Positions 34,586 through 42,425 of a stretch of 64,000 nt of DNA are shown here, piece by piece. Under the pieces are notes generated by a model. The model did not search any database, had not been told where the DNA came from, and was given only the letters and a program-made list of their open reading frames with translations. Source of the DNA: Acidovorax sp. (GTDB lineage Bacteria > Pseudomonadota > Gammaproteobacteria > Burkholderiales > Burkholderiaceae_C); contig NZ_JADHVT010000007.1 in NCBI RefSeq assembly GCF_016783915.1, forward strand, positions 1 through 64,000, given 5' to 3'. Made by a program: the position numbers and the translations under genes. Within the stretch, counting starts at the first letter, position 1. Each line of letters begins with the position of its first letter.

Positions 34586-34592
34586 GGCGGGG

Positions 34593-34623
34593 ATAGTGAT
34601 CCTTGACGTGATGGCAAGGTCAA
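34593..34623 (-). promoter_or_regulatory. CueR-type promoter of copA
   Basis: On the minus strand: -35 TTGACC, a 19-bp spacer carrying the dyad CCTTG...CAAGG, and -10 CACTAT. The overlong 19-bp spacer is the hallmark of MerR-family activated promoters. Confidence 0.82.
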
Positions 34624-34670
34624 GCATTGATATTGATCAACCCTCACACCATGAGTGTCTTGAACGGCGT

Positions 34671-34701
34671 TTGACTCTGCCACGATGTCAAGCTTCAACA
34701 T
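34671..34701 (+). promoter_or_regulatory. CueR-type promoter of copZ-cueR
   Basis: -35 TTGACT, a 19-bp spacer (CTGCCACGATGTCAAGCTT) and -10 CAACAT. It aligns closely with the copA promoter (shared TTGAC, TGCCA, GTCAAG), so one regulator should read both. Confidence 0.72.
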
Positions 34702-34751
34702 TCGCTTCGGTCGCATCAACGGCCGTACTCCAACCACCACAAGGACACACC

Positions 34752-34955
34752 ATGGCAACCACCACCACATTCCAAGTGCAGGGCATGACCTGCGGCCACT
34801 GCGAACGCGCCGTCACCCAGGCCGTGCAGCGGGTAGACCCCAACGCCCAAGTCCGCATCGACCGCGCCAGCGGCAAGGTGGACGTGGACAGCACCGCACC
34901 GCGCGAAGCCCTGGCCGCCGCCATTGCCGAAGAAGGCTACACGGTGGCGGCCTGA
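34752..34955 (+). CDS. copZ: Copper chaperone CopZ-like, heavy-metal-associated domain
   Basis: A 67-residue single HMA domain. The metal loop GMTCGHCERAV is at residues 11-21, with the two Cys that bind Cu(I) and hand it to the N-terminal domain of CopA. A conserved EEGYTV segment is at the C-terminus. It is the first gene after the copper promoter, 32 bp before cueR, and divergent from copA. Cytoplasmic. Size and motif are typical. Confidence 0.93.
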   Translation: MATTTTFQVQGMTCGHCERAVTQAVQRVDPNAQVRIDRASGKVDVDSTAPREALAAAIAEEGYTVAA

Positions 34956-34987
34956 GCGCCATCCACCCACCCAGCGAGGGCCACACC

Positions 34988-35530
34988 ATGACCACGCCCC
35001 ATTCCACGCGGACCACGACGGGCCAAGCCGCCAAAGGCAGTAAAAGCAGCACCAAGGCCGCCACAGTGCCCCGCGCCCTCTCCTGGCCCGTGCCCATCGG
35101 CGTCGCTGCCCAGCGCGCGGGCATCTCGGCGCGCATGGTGCGGCACTACGAATCGCTGGGCCTTGTCGAAGGCGTAGGCCGCACCGACAGCGGCTACCGC
35201 CAGTACACCGAGGCCGACGTGCACGCCCTGCACTTCATCCGCCGCAGCCGCGACCTCGGCTTTTCGATGGAAGAAATCGCCGAGCTGCTGGGCCTGTGGC
35301 ACGACCGCAGCCGCGCCAGCAGCCAGGTCAAGCGCATCGCGCAGCAGCACATCGACGACCTGAACGAACGCATCGCCCAGATGCAGGCCATGCAGCGCAG
35401 CCTGCAAACGCTGGTGTCGTGCTGCAAGGGCAACGACCGGCCGGACTGCCCGATATTGGATGACCTGGCGGCAGGGCAGGCAGAACACCAAGCACCCAGG
35501 GCACCGCGCAAGACGCTACCAAATCAATAG
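34988..35530 (+). CDS. cueR: Cu(I)-responsive MerR-family regulator CueR
   Basis: A 180-residue activator. After an unusual 35-residue Thr/Ser/Lys-rich N-terminal extension, the MerR core begins PIGVAAQRAGISARMVRHYE (HTH), then RTDSGYRQYTEADVHALHFI and a dimerisation helix. The C-terminal metal loop has CC-x7-C (CCKGNDRPDCP), consistent with the two Cys that bind Cu(I) in CueR. An in-frame Met start later in the extension is not available, so the extension is probably real. It lies 32 bp after copZ and should control both that promoter and copA's. Confidence 0.9.
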   Translation: MTTPHSTRTTTGQAAKGSKSSTKAATVPRALSWPVPIGVAAQRAGISARMVRHYESLGLVEGVGRTDSGYRQYTEADVHALHFIRRSRDLGFSMEEIAELLGLWHDRSRASSQVKRIAQQHIDDLNERIAQMQAMQRSLQTLVSCCKGNDRPDCPILDDLAAGQAEHQAPRAPRKTLPNQ

Positions 35531-35576
35531 CTACTCGCGCATGTTCGACTAGCGCTTGGGGCAAAAAAGGCCCCAA
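35521..35576. repeat. Dispersed intergenic palindromic repeat, copy 6
   Basis: TCAATAGCTACTCGCGCATG, then TTCGACTAGCGCTTGGGGC and a small GGGGC...GCCCC hairpin. It overlaps the last codons of cueR and precedes hsdM. Confidence 0.78.
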
Positions 35577-35652
35577 ACTGAGCCCACCGGGCCTCCGGCG
35601 GCTCCGCATGGCAGACTCTCAGGCTTTCCCACAGCCCCCCACAGACTGCCCC

Positions 35653-37215
35653 ATGCTCACTGGTGACCTGCGCAACAAAGTCGATCAAGTCTGGGCCGCC
35701 TTCTGGTCCGGCGGCATCGCCAACCCCATCGAAGTCATCGAGCAGATCACCTACCTGCTCTTTCTGCGCGCCCTCGACAGCGACCAGACCCGCGAAGACA
35801 ACAAAGCCCTGCGCCTCAAAACCCAGCCCGTGCACCTCATCCCCACGGGCACCGACGCGCAAGGCCGCGCACACGACGACATGCGCTGGTCCCGCTTCAA
35901 GAACATGGCGCCCGCCGACATGTTCGACGTGCTCAGCAACCAGGTCTTCCCCTTCCTGCGCGGCCTGCAAACCTCGGGCGGCCCAGCGGCAGAGTCGGCC
36001 TTTGCCCGCCACATGCAGGGCGCCCGCTTCACCATCCCCACGCCCGGCCTGCTGGCCAAGGTGGTCGATTTGCTCGACACCATTCCGCTCGACGACCGCG
36101 ACACCAAGGGCGACCTGTACGAATACATGCTCGGCAAAATCGCCTCTGCCGGGCAAAACGGCCAGTTCCGCACCCCGCGCCACATCATTGATTTGATTGT
36201 GGCCCTGACGGCCCCCACACCGCAAGACACCATTTGCGACCCAGCCTCGGGCACCTGCGGCTTTTTAGTGGCCGCAGGCGAATACCTGCGCCGCACCTAC
36301 CCCGACATGCTGCGCGTGCCCGCACAAAACGCGCACTTTCACAACGGCATGTTCCACGGGTACGACTTTGACAACACCATGCTGCGCATCGGCAGCATGA
36401 ACATGGTGCTGCACGGCGTAGAGCACCCCGCCATCGAATACCGCGACTCACTCTCGCAAGGCGCAGCGGGCGACGCCGATGCCTACAGCCTCATCCTGGC
36501 CAACCCGCCCTTTGCCGGCAGCCTCGACCACGAGAGCACGGCCAAAGACCTGCAAAGCATCGTCAAAACCAAAAAGACCGAGCTGCTCTTCTTGGCCCTC
36601 TTCCTGCGCCTGCTCAAAACCGGCGGGCGCGCCGCCGTCATCGTGCCCGACGGCGTGCTCTTCGGCAGCAGCAAGGCCCACAAAGAACTGCGCCGCAAGC
36701 TGGTGGAAGAGCAAAAGCTCGACGCCGTCATCAGCCTGCCCGGCGGCGTGTTCAAGCCCTACGCGGGCGTCAGCACCGCCATCCTGCTCTTCACCAAAAC
36801 CATGAGCGGCGGCACGGATAACGTGTGGTTCTACGACATGCAGGCCGACGGCTGGAGCCTGGACGACAAACGCCAACCCCTGCTGGATGCCAACCTTTTG
36901 GGCCTGCAGCGCTTTGTGGGCGGGCGCAACCAGCTATCAGAGTCAGAGCACGCCAAAAACAACCTGCCCGATGTGCTGGAGCGCTGGGGCCAGAGAAGCG
37001 GCACCGAACGCGACCGCCCCCGCACCGCCCAGAGCTTTTGCGTGCCCAAGGCCGACATTGAAGCCAATGGGTATGACCTGAGCATCAACCGGTACAAGGA
37101 AGTGGTGCATGCAGTGGTAAAGCACACCAAGCCCGAAGACATACTGGTTGAGCTGCGGGCGTTGGAAGAAGAAATTGCGCGGGGGATGGGGGTATTGGAG
37201 GGGATGTTGAAGTGA
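35653..37215 (+). CDS. hsdM: Type I restriction-modification DNA methyltransferase subunit HsdM
   Basis: A 520-residue N6-adenine methyltransferase. The start at 35653 (MLTGDLRNKVDQVWAAFWSG) matches the family; an ATG 15 codons upstream is possible. The N-terminal helical HsdM domain spans about 1-150. SAM-binding motif I is DPASGTCGFLVAA and the catalytic motif IV is ANPPFAGS, both intact. The C-terminus (NRYKEVVHAVVKH) is the HsdS-contacting tail. It overlaps the next gene by 4 bp (GTGA). As the rest of the system is broken, HsdM is either orphaned or works with the residual half specificity subunit. Confidence 0.93.
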   Translation: MLTGDLRNKVDQVWAAFWSGGIANPIEVIEQITYLLFLRALDSDQTREDNKALRLKTQPVHLIPTGTDAQGRAHDDMRWSRFKNMAPADMFDVLSNQVFPFLRGLQTSGGPAAESAFARHMQGARFTIPTPGLLAKVVDLLDTIPLDDRDTKGDLYEYMLGKIASAGQNGQFRTPRHIIDLIVALTAPTPQDTICDPASGTCGFLVAAGEYLRRTYPDMLRVPAQNAHFHNGMFHGYDFDNTMLRIGSMNMVLHGVEHPAIEYRDSLSQGAAGDADAYSLILANPPFAGSLDHESTAKDLQSIVKTKKTELLFLALFLRLLKTGGRAAVIVPDGVLFGSSKAHKELRRKLVEEQKLDAVISLPGGVFKPYAGVSTAILLFTKTMSGGTDNVWFYDMQADGWSLDDKRQPLLDANLLGLQRFVGGRNQLSESEHAKNNLPDVLERWGQRSGTERDRPRTAQSFCVPKADIEANGYDLSINRYKEVVHAVVKHTKPEDILVELRALEEEIARGMGVLEGMLK

Positions 37216-38429
37216 CGTCCACCAAGAACATTCGTATCGGCGACTTTTGTGAAACCGGCTCGGGCTCCACACCATCGCGTGACCAGATGGCGCGTTACTA
37301 CGACGGTGGAACGATCCCTTGGGTCAAATCCGGCGAATTGCGTGAATCCATCATTACTTCAACGGACGAGCACATCACCAAAGCAGCGTTGAAAGAAACC
37401 AGCGTCAAGCTCGTTCCCGCAAATGCCCTGCTAGTAGCCATGTACGGCGCAACCGTGGGGCGCCTCGGCATTCTGGGCATGCCTGCCACAACGAATCAAG
37501 CTGTTTGCCACATCGTTCCCGACCCGAGCAAAGCAGACGTCAAATATCTGTTCCGCGCGCTTGAAACCAAAGTTGGCGAGATGCTGCCCACCGCAGTGCG
37601 CGACGATGACGAAGACGCCAAGCGCTTTGACGCCCTGCTGCTGAACACCCAGCTGGCCCTGCTGCGCAGCGAACCCGCGCTGGCGCGGCTGCAAACCAAG
37701 GTGCAACAACTGGCTAACAGCCTGCTGGAGCTGTCCAATGTGCCCAGCGTGCGCGAACACCTGCTGCTGATCGAGGCCGTGGCGGGCGATGAGTGGTGGC
37801 AGGACGTGACCTTGCCCATGCTGGAGCAGGCGCGGCGCAAGCTGCGCAGCCTGATCAAGCTCATCGAAAAAAGCAGCCGCAAGGTGGTCTACACCGACTT
37901 TGAAGATGCGATTGGCGAGACCGCCGAGGTGGATTTGCCCCTGGTGGCGAGCGCAGTGGACTTTGACCGTTTTCGCGCCAAGGCCAAGGTGTTTTTGCGC
38001 GCCCACGAAGACCGGCTGGCGCTGCACAAGCTGCGCCGCAACCAGCCCCTGACCGCCGCAGACCTGCAAGAGCTGGAAGCCCTGCTGCACGAGGCGGGCG
38101 GCACCGATGGCGATATCGAACGGGCCCGCACGCTACATGCCAGCCTTCCGGTGTTTGTGCGTTCTTTGGTCGGGTTGGACCGCGAAGCGGCCATGGCGGC
38201 ATTTGCCAACCTGATTGCAGCAGGCACCGCCAGCGCGAGCCAGCTGCAGTTCGTCGAAGAAATCGTGCAGCACCTGACCGAGCACGGTGCCATGCCTGCA
38301 GCACGGTTGTATGAGTCACCGTTTACCGACATCCATGCCCAAGGGCCGGATGGCGTGTTTGACGGCAGCAAGGTCGAACAGCTGTTTCGGGCGCTGCAGG
38401 GATTGGAGCTGCAGCAGGCAGCAGCCTGA
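37212..38429 (+). pseudogene. Fused remnant: HsdS N-terminus joined to HsdR C-terminus
   Basis: An intact 405-residue frame starting with GTG. Residues 1 to about 122 are the first target-recognition domain of a type I specificity subunit (IRIGDFCETGSGSTPSRDQM, TIPWVKSGELRESIITS, LVAMYGATVGRLGIL, TTNQAVCHIVPDPSKADVKY). From about residue 127 on (AVRDDDEDAKRFDALLLNTQ, then NVPSVREHLLLIEAVAGDEW and KVVYTDFEDAIGE) it is the C-terminal EcoEI_R-type domain of an HsdR restriction subunit. The helicase and nuclease parts of HsdR and the second half of HsdS are missing. The simplest explanation is an in-frame deletion of about 3 kb. Base composition also changes at the join: the HsdS part is less GC-rich. 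It may still be translated, coupled to hsdM. Confidence 0.82.
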
Positions 38430-38444
38430 GCGCAGCCAACCAAT

Positions 38445-38503
38445 CACTATCAAATAAATAGCTGCTAGCGCTTATCCATCAAGCGCTAGAGGCCAATTTG
38501 GCT
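38445..38503. repeat. Dispersed intergenic palindromic repeat, copy 7
   Basis: This is the best-preserved copy: AAATAGCTGCTAGCGCTTAT, CCATC, AAGCGCTAGAGGCCAATTTG. The AGCGCTTAT...AAGCGCT arms form a clear hairpin. It lies between the convergent hsd fusion and the TetR gene. Confidence 0.85.
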
Positions 38504-38527
38504 TGAATTCTGGCCTGATGAAGCGCA

Positions 38528-39379
38528 TCAGCCTCCGTTGGGCCGGACAGCAGTCTTGGCTTTGCCACCAGCCGCCTTGCGCTTGGAGGCAGGCACAGCG
38601 GCTGCGTCCAGCGCAGTGTTTTCCGCAGAGCGTCGCAGCACCCCATCACACAACGTTGCTATGCACTGCTGTGCCACCTGCTCGGGCGTGTACTCGCCGC
38701 CCGGCTGGTACCAGCGGCCGATCCAGCTCAGGGCGCCCGCAATCACAAAGGCCGTCATCTTCGGGTCGCACGGCTGCAGCGATCCTTCTGCCACGCCCTC
38801 GGCCACCAGGCGGCGAAACTCCTGGTCGATGGCGGACTTGAGGCGCCGCAGCTCCTTGCGGCTCTCAGGCGGCAGCTGCTCGTCGCCCACGCGGATCAGG
38901 CACATGCCGAAGTCCATGGTGACGATGCGCGCGTACACCTGCATGCAGGTCATGAGCTGGTCAATGGCCTTGCCGCCAGCGGCACGCGATGCCTCGATGC
39001 CCTCCAGCATCATGTCCAGGCCCTGGCGCACGCACTGCAGCAGGATCTCGTCCTTGTTCTTCACGTAGTAGTACAGCGTGGGCTTGGTCACGTTCAGGCG
39101 CGCGGCGATGTCGTCGAGCGAGGTGGCGTGGAAGCCGCGCTCGTTGAACAACTGGGCCGCCGCCTGCAGCACGGCGTTGCGCTTGGCCTCGCGCTGGCGC
39201 TCGCGGTGCGACACCGGGGGCCAGGGCGAAGTCGCTGCGGCCTGGGCGCGCGCAGGCACGGCCTTGGCCTGCTTGGCCGCTTTGACCGGCGCAGCCCGCT
39301 TGGCAGCGGGTGAAGAAGACGGCGCTGCGGCGGTGGAGGTGGCGCTGCGGCGGCGGGGTGCCACTTTGGCGTGGGGCAT
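38528..39379 (-). CDS. TetR family transcriptional regulator
   Basis: 283 residues, longer than usual because of a 60-residue Ala/Lys/Pro-rich N-terminal extension and a basic 30-residue C-terminal tail. The DNA-binding HTH is AQLFNERGFHATSLDDIAARLNVTKPTLYYYVKNKDEIL (only the core GFHATSLDDIAARLN is needed to recognise it). The ligand domain is helical, with QLMTCMQVYARIVTMDFGM. It is divergent from a branched-chain-type ABC transporter/acyl-CoA ligase operon, with a strong 33-bp dyad in the shared promoter. It therefore probably represses that operon in response to an acyl-CoA or the transported acid. Confidence 0.9.
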   Translation of the reverse strand: MPHAKVAPRRRSATSTAAAPSSSPAAKRAAPVKAAKQAKAVPARAQAAATSPWPPVSHRERQREAKRNAVLQAAAQLFNERGFHATSLDDIAARLNVTKPTLYYYVKNKDEILLQCVRQGLDMMLEGIEASRAAGGKAIDQLMTCMQVYARIVTMDFGMCLIRVGDEQLPPESRKELRRLKSAIDQEFRRLVAEGVAEGSLQPCDPKMTAFVIAGALSWIGRWYQPGGEYTPEQVAQQCIATLCDGVLRRSAENTALDAAAVPASKRKAAGGKAKTAVRPNGG

Positions 39380-39435
39380 GGATGGCAGTTCCTCGGGAAA
39401 GTACGGATGCTGATGAGGGTCGCGGCTTCCAGAAT

Positions 39436-39468
39436 CTACTTGCGAGTAAACAGTTTACGCACAAGTAG
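39436..39468. promoter_or_regulatory. 33-bp dyad, probable operator of the divergent TetR regulator
   Basis: Arms CTACTTGCGAGTAAAC and GTTTACGCACAAGTAG flank a single central A; 14 of 16 arm positions are complementary. It is centred between the tetR and livG-type genes. Two GAAATTTCTG direct repeats lie just to its right (39470-39498). Confidence 0.75.
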
Positions 39469-39534
39469 GAAATTTCTGCTGAGTCCCAGAGAAATTTCTG
39501 TCAAAAGCTGCAGTCAACCCGTATTAGAAAGCCA

Positions 39535-40398
39535 ATGCAGACAACCCCTACCGGCCCCGCTGCTGCCCCGCCGCTGCTCCAGGTGCAGGGCGTGACCCTG
39601 GCGTTCGGCGGCGTCAAGGCGCTCACCGGTGTCGGGTTTGATGTGCAGCCCGGCTCCATCACCGCCGTCATCGGGCCCAACGGCGCGGGAAAGACCTCGC
39701 TGTTCAACACCATCTCGGGCTTTTACCGGCCCAGCAAGGGCGCCATCCGCTTTCAGGGGCAGGACATCACGCGCATCCCCGCACCGCAGCGCGCCAAGCT
39801 GGGCCTGGGACGCAGCTTTCAGAACATCGCGCTGTTTCGCGGCATGACCGTGCTCGACAACATCAAGCTCGGCCGCCACGCGCACCTCAAAACCAACGTG
39901 CTCGATGCACTGTTCTATTTGGGCCGCGCGCGCCGCGAAGAGGCCGCACTTCGCCGCGACATCGAGGAGCGCATCATCGACTTCCTCGAAATCGACCACA
40001 TCCGCCACGCGCCCGTCTCGGCCCTGCCCTACGGCCTGCAAAAGCGCGTGGAAATGGCACGGGCCCTCGCCATGCAGCCGCAGATCCTGATGCTGGACGA
40101 GCCCGTGGCCGGCATGAACCGTGAAGAGACCGAAGACATGGCGCGCTTCATCCTCGACGTGCGCGAGGAATGGGGCGTGACGGTGCTGATGGTCGAACAC
40201 GACATGGGCATGGTGATGGATCTGTCGGACCACGTGGTGGTGCTCAACTTCGGCCAGGTTATCGCCCAGGGCACACCGGCCACCGTGCAGGCCGATCCGG
40301 AAGTCATACGCGCCTACCTGGGTGCGGGTGATGTGGGCGACCTGCGTGCCAAGCTGCGGGCCAGCGGCCACACCACCACTGCACAGGGAGCCGCATGA
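39535..40398 (+). CDS. Branched-chain-type ABC transporter ATP-binding protein (LivG-like)
   Basis: A 287-residue ATPase of the HAAT family. Walker A GPNGAGKTS is near residue 46, the Q-loop lies in GRSFQNIALFRGMTV, the signature is an LPYGLQKRVEMAR variant of LSGGQ typical of LivG, Walker B is ILMLDEPVAGMN and the H-loop is VEHDMGMVMDLSDHV. It powers import together with LivH/LivM-type permeases, the second ATPase and the binding protein encoded downstream. Its stop overlaps the next start (ATGA). First gene of the operon behind the TetR operator. Confidence 0.93.
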   Translation: MQTTPTGPAAAPPLLQVQGVTLAFGGVKALTGVGFDVQPGSITAVIGPNGAGKTSLFNTISGFYRPSKGAIRFQGQDITRIPAPQRAKLGLGRSFQNIALFRGMTVLDNIKLGRHAHLKTNVLDALFYLGRARREEAALRRDIEERIIDFLEIDHIRHAPVSALPYGLQKRVEMARALAMQPQILMLDEPVAGMNREETEDMARFILDVREEWGVTVLMVEHDMGMVMDLSDHVVVLNFGQVIAQGTPATVQADPEVIRAYLGAGDVGDLRAKLRASGHTTTAQGAA

Positions 40399-41276
40399 TG
40401 GATTGGGCCTACCTGTTTGAAATCAGTCTCACCGGCATTGCGGGCGGCGGGCTGTACGCACTGGCCGCACTCGCCTTCGTGATGGTCTACAAGGCCACGC
40501 GCGTGGTCAACATTGCGATTGGCGAGCTGCTCATGGTGGGCGCCTACCTGTTCTTCACCTTCGCCGCCACGTTTGCGCTGCCGCTGTGGCTGGCCATCCC
40601 GGCAGCGGTGCTGGGCACAGGCCTGCTGGGCGCGGTGATCGAGCGCACCATGATCCGGCCGCTGCTGGGTGAACCGCCCATCTCGGTCTTCATGGTCACC
40701 GTGGGCCTGGCTTCCGTGCTGGTGGGCCTGGTCGAGATGATCTGGACGGCCGACCAGCGCCGCCTGCCCGACTTCATGCCGACGCAGCCCATCATGATCG
40801 GCGATGCATTCCTGGCACCCAAGGTGTTCTGGGGCGCGGTGATTGCCATCGTGTTCATCGCAGCAGTGCTCGTGGTGTTCCGCTTCTGGCGCGGCGGTGT
40901 GGCCCTGCGCGCTACGGCCAGCGACCAGGCGGCCGCGTATTCGGTAGGCATCAACGTGCCGCGCGTGTTCTCGCTGGCCTGGGTGGCCTCGGCCATGATC
41001 GCTGCGATCTCTGGAATCATCGTCGGCTCGATTGGTGGCATCTCGTCCAGCATGGGCGTGTTCGGTCTGTCGGTGCTGGTCGTCGTCATCGTGGGGGGGC
41101 TCGACAGCGTGCTGGGCGCACTCATCGGTGGTGTGCTCATCGGCCTCATCGAAGCGCTGGCCGGGGCCTACCTGGGCGGCGAATACAAGCTGCTGGCCAC
41201 CTTCATCGTGCTGGTCGCGGTGCTGCTGGTGCGGCCCTACGGCCTGTTCGGCACCCACGAAATCGAGAGACTGTAA
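40395..41276 (+). CDS. Branched-chain-type ABC transporter permease (LivH-like)
   Basis: A 293-residue inner-membrane permease with about eight hydrophobic helices. GIAGGGLYALAALAFVMVYKA at the N-terminus and the coupling-helix region RATASDQAAAYSVGINV with ISGIIVGSIGGISSSMGVFG match the LivH subfamily. Start and LivG-type stop overlap as ATGA; a second ATG one codon later is equally possible. The membrane pair it forms with the LivM-like protein takes up amino acids or, in many beta-proteobacterial cassettes, aromatic or dicarboxylic acids. Confidence 0.92.
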   Translation: MMDWAYLFEISLTGIAGGGLYALAALAFVMVYKATRVVNIAIGELLMVGAYLFFTFAATFALPLWLAIPAAVLGTGLLGAVIERTMIRPLLGEPPISVFMVTVGLASVLVGLVEMIWTADQRRLPDFMPTQPIMIGDAFLAPKVFWGAVIAIVFIAAVLVVFRFWRGGVALRATASDQAAAYSVGINVPRVFSLAWVASAMIAAISGIIVGSIGGISSSMGVFGLSVLVVVIVGGLDSVLGALIGGVLIGLIEALAGAYLGGEYKLLATFIVLVAVLLVRPYGLFGTHEIERL

Positions 41277-41318
41277 AAACATGAACCCCCACGTTCATCA
41301 CCTCGTGTATTCACTGCC

Positions 41319-41347
41319 CCCCAAGGGGGCGCAGGCCTCCCTTGGGG
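41319..41347. other. Intercistronic hairpin between the livH- and livM-like genes
   Basis: A 9-bp stem CCCCAAGGG / CCCTTGGGG with an 11-nt loop sits in the only sizeable gap (94 bp) of this otherwise overlapping operon. There is no T-run, so it is more likely a message-processing or stabilising element, or a repeat, than a terminator. Confidence 0.5.
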
Positions 41348-41370
41348 CGGCCCGGCGGCAGGTCTGACCC

Positions 41371-42408
41371 ATGCGCATCGGAACCCTCAAGGAAACCTAC
41401 ATCGCCGACGCGGCGCTGTTCGACTCGCGCACGCAAAAGGTGTGGCTGGCCGTGGGCGCCGCGCTGCTGGTGCTGTTCCCGTTCATGGCCAGCGACTACT
41501 GGCTGTACCTGGCCTGCCTGGTCAGCATCAACGTGGCCAGCGCCACAGGCCTCAACATCCTCACGGGCTACACAGGGCTGGTCAGCCTGGGGCAGGCCGC
41601 CTTCATGGGCCTGGGCGCTTACACCGTGGCCGTGCTGGAAACCAAGGTGGGCACGCCCTTTTTGCTCAACCTGCTGACCGGTGGCTTTGTCGCCATGCTG
41701 GGCGGCATCGTGGTGGGCATTCCTTCGCTGCGCGTGAAGGGGCTGTACCTGGCCATTGCCACCATTGCCGCATCGTTCATCGCGCACTTCATCTTTGCCA
41801 ACTGGAAGTTCACCGGCGGCACAGGCGGCCTGAGCGTGCCGCCCGCCAAGCTGTTCGGCATGGCACTCGATACCTCGTTCCGCCTGTACTGGCTGATCGT
41901 GCCCGTCACCCTCCTCATGCTGCTGGGCGCGGCCAACCTGTTCCGCACCCGCGTGGGCCGCGCCTTCATTGCGATTCGCGACCGCGACATTTCGGCCGAG
42001 GTGCTGGGCATTCCGCTGCTGCGCTACAAGCTGCTGTCGTTCGGGCTTTCGTCGTTCTACGCGGGTGTGGCAGGCGGGCTGTGGGCGTACTTCTTTCGCG
42101 TGGTCACGCCCGAGAGTTTTCCGCTGCTCATGTCCATCTTCTTCCTGGCGGCCATCATCGTAGGCGGCATGGGCTCCATCCTGGGCGGCATCCTGGGCGC
42201 AGTGTTCATGACCATGGTGCCCGAGCTGCTCAAGCTCATCGTGGGCCTGCTGCCCGGCGGCACGGAACTCACGGTGTTCCTCTCGCCCGTGCGCACCGTC
42301 ATTTTTGGTCTGCTCATCATCGGTTTTCTCGTCTTCGAGCCCCATGGCCTGGCCGAAGTGTGGCGGCGCGTCCGTCGTTTCTTCCATCTCTGGCCTTTCA
42401 GAAACTAA
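41371..42408 (+). CDS. Branched-chain-type ABC transporter permease (LivM-like)
   Basis: A 345-residue permease with about ten hydrophobic helices. ATGLNILTGYTGLVSLGQAAFMG is the family hallmark. The coupling motif IRDRDISAEVLGIPLLRYKL and the later FFLAAIIVGGMGSILGGILGAVF follow in the expected order. It is partner to the LivH-like permease. It has an N-terminal soluble extension of about 25 residues (MRIGTLKETYIADAALF) that many HAAT cassettes with acyl-CoA ligases share. Confidence 0.92.
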   Translation: MRIGTLKETYIADAALFDSRTQKVWLAVGAALLVLFPFMASDYWLYLACLVSINVASATGLNILTGYTGLVSLGQAAFMGLGAYTVAVLETKVGTPFLLNLLTGGFVAMLGGIVVGIPSLRVKGLYLAIATIAASFIAHFIFANWKFTGGTGGLSVPPAKLFGMALDTSFRLYWLIVPVTLLMLLGAANLFRTRVGRAFIAIRDRDISAEVLGIPLLRYKLLSFGLSSFYAGVAGGLWAYFFRVVTPESFPLLMSIFFLAAIIVGGMGSILGGILGAVFMTMVPELLKLIVGLLPGGTELTVFLSPVRTVIFGLLIIGFLVFEPHGLAEVWRRVRRFFHLWPFRN

Positions 42409-42425
42409 ACCACCAGGAGACACGC

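Noticed and set aside
37212-38429. The fused hsd frame as a novel intact effector
   Set aside because: Both halves match known pieces of HsdS and HsdR, in the order expected from an in-frame deletion of an hsdM-S-R operon, so decay is the simpler reading.
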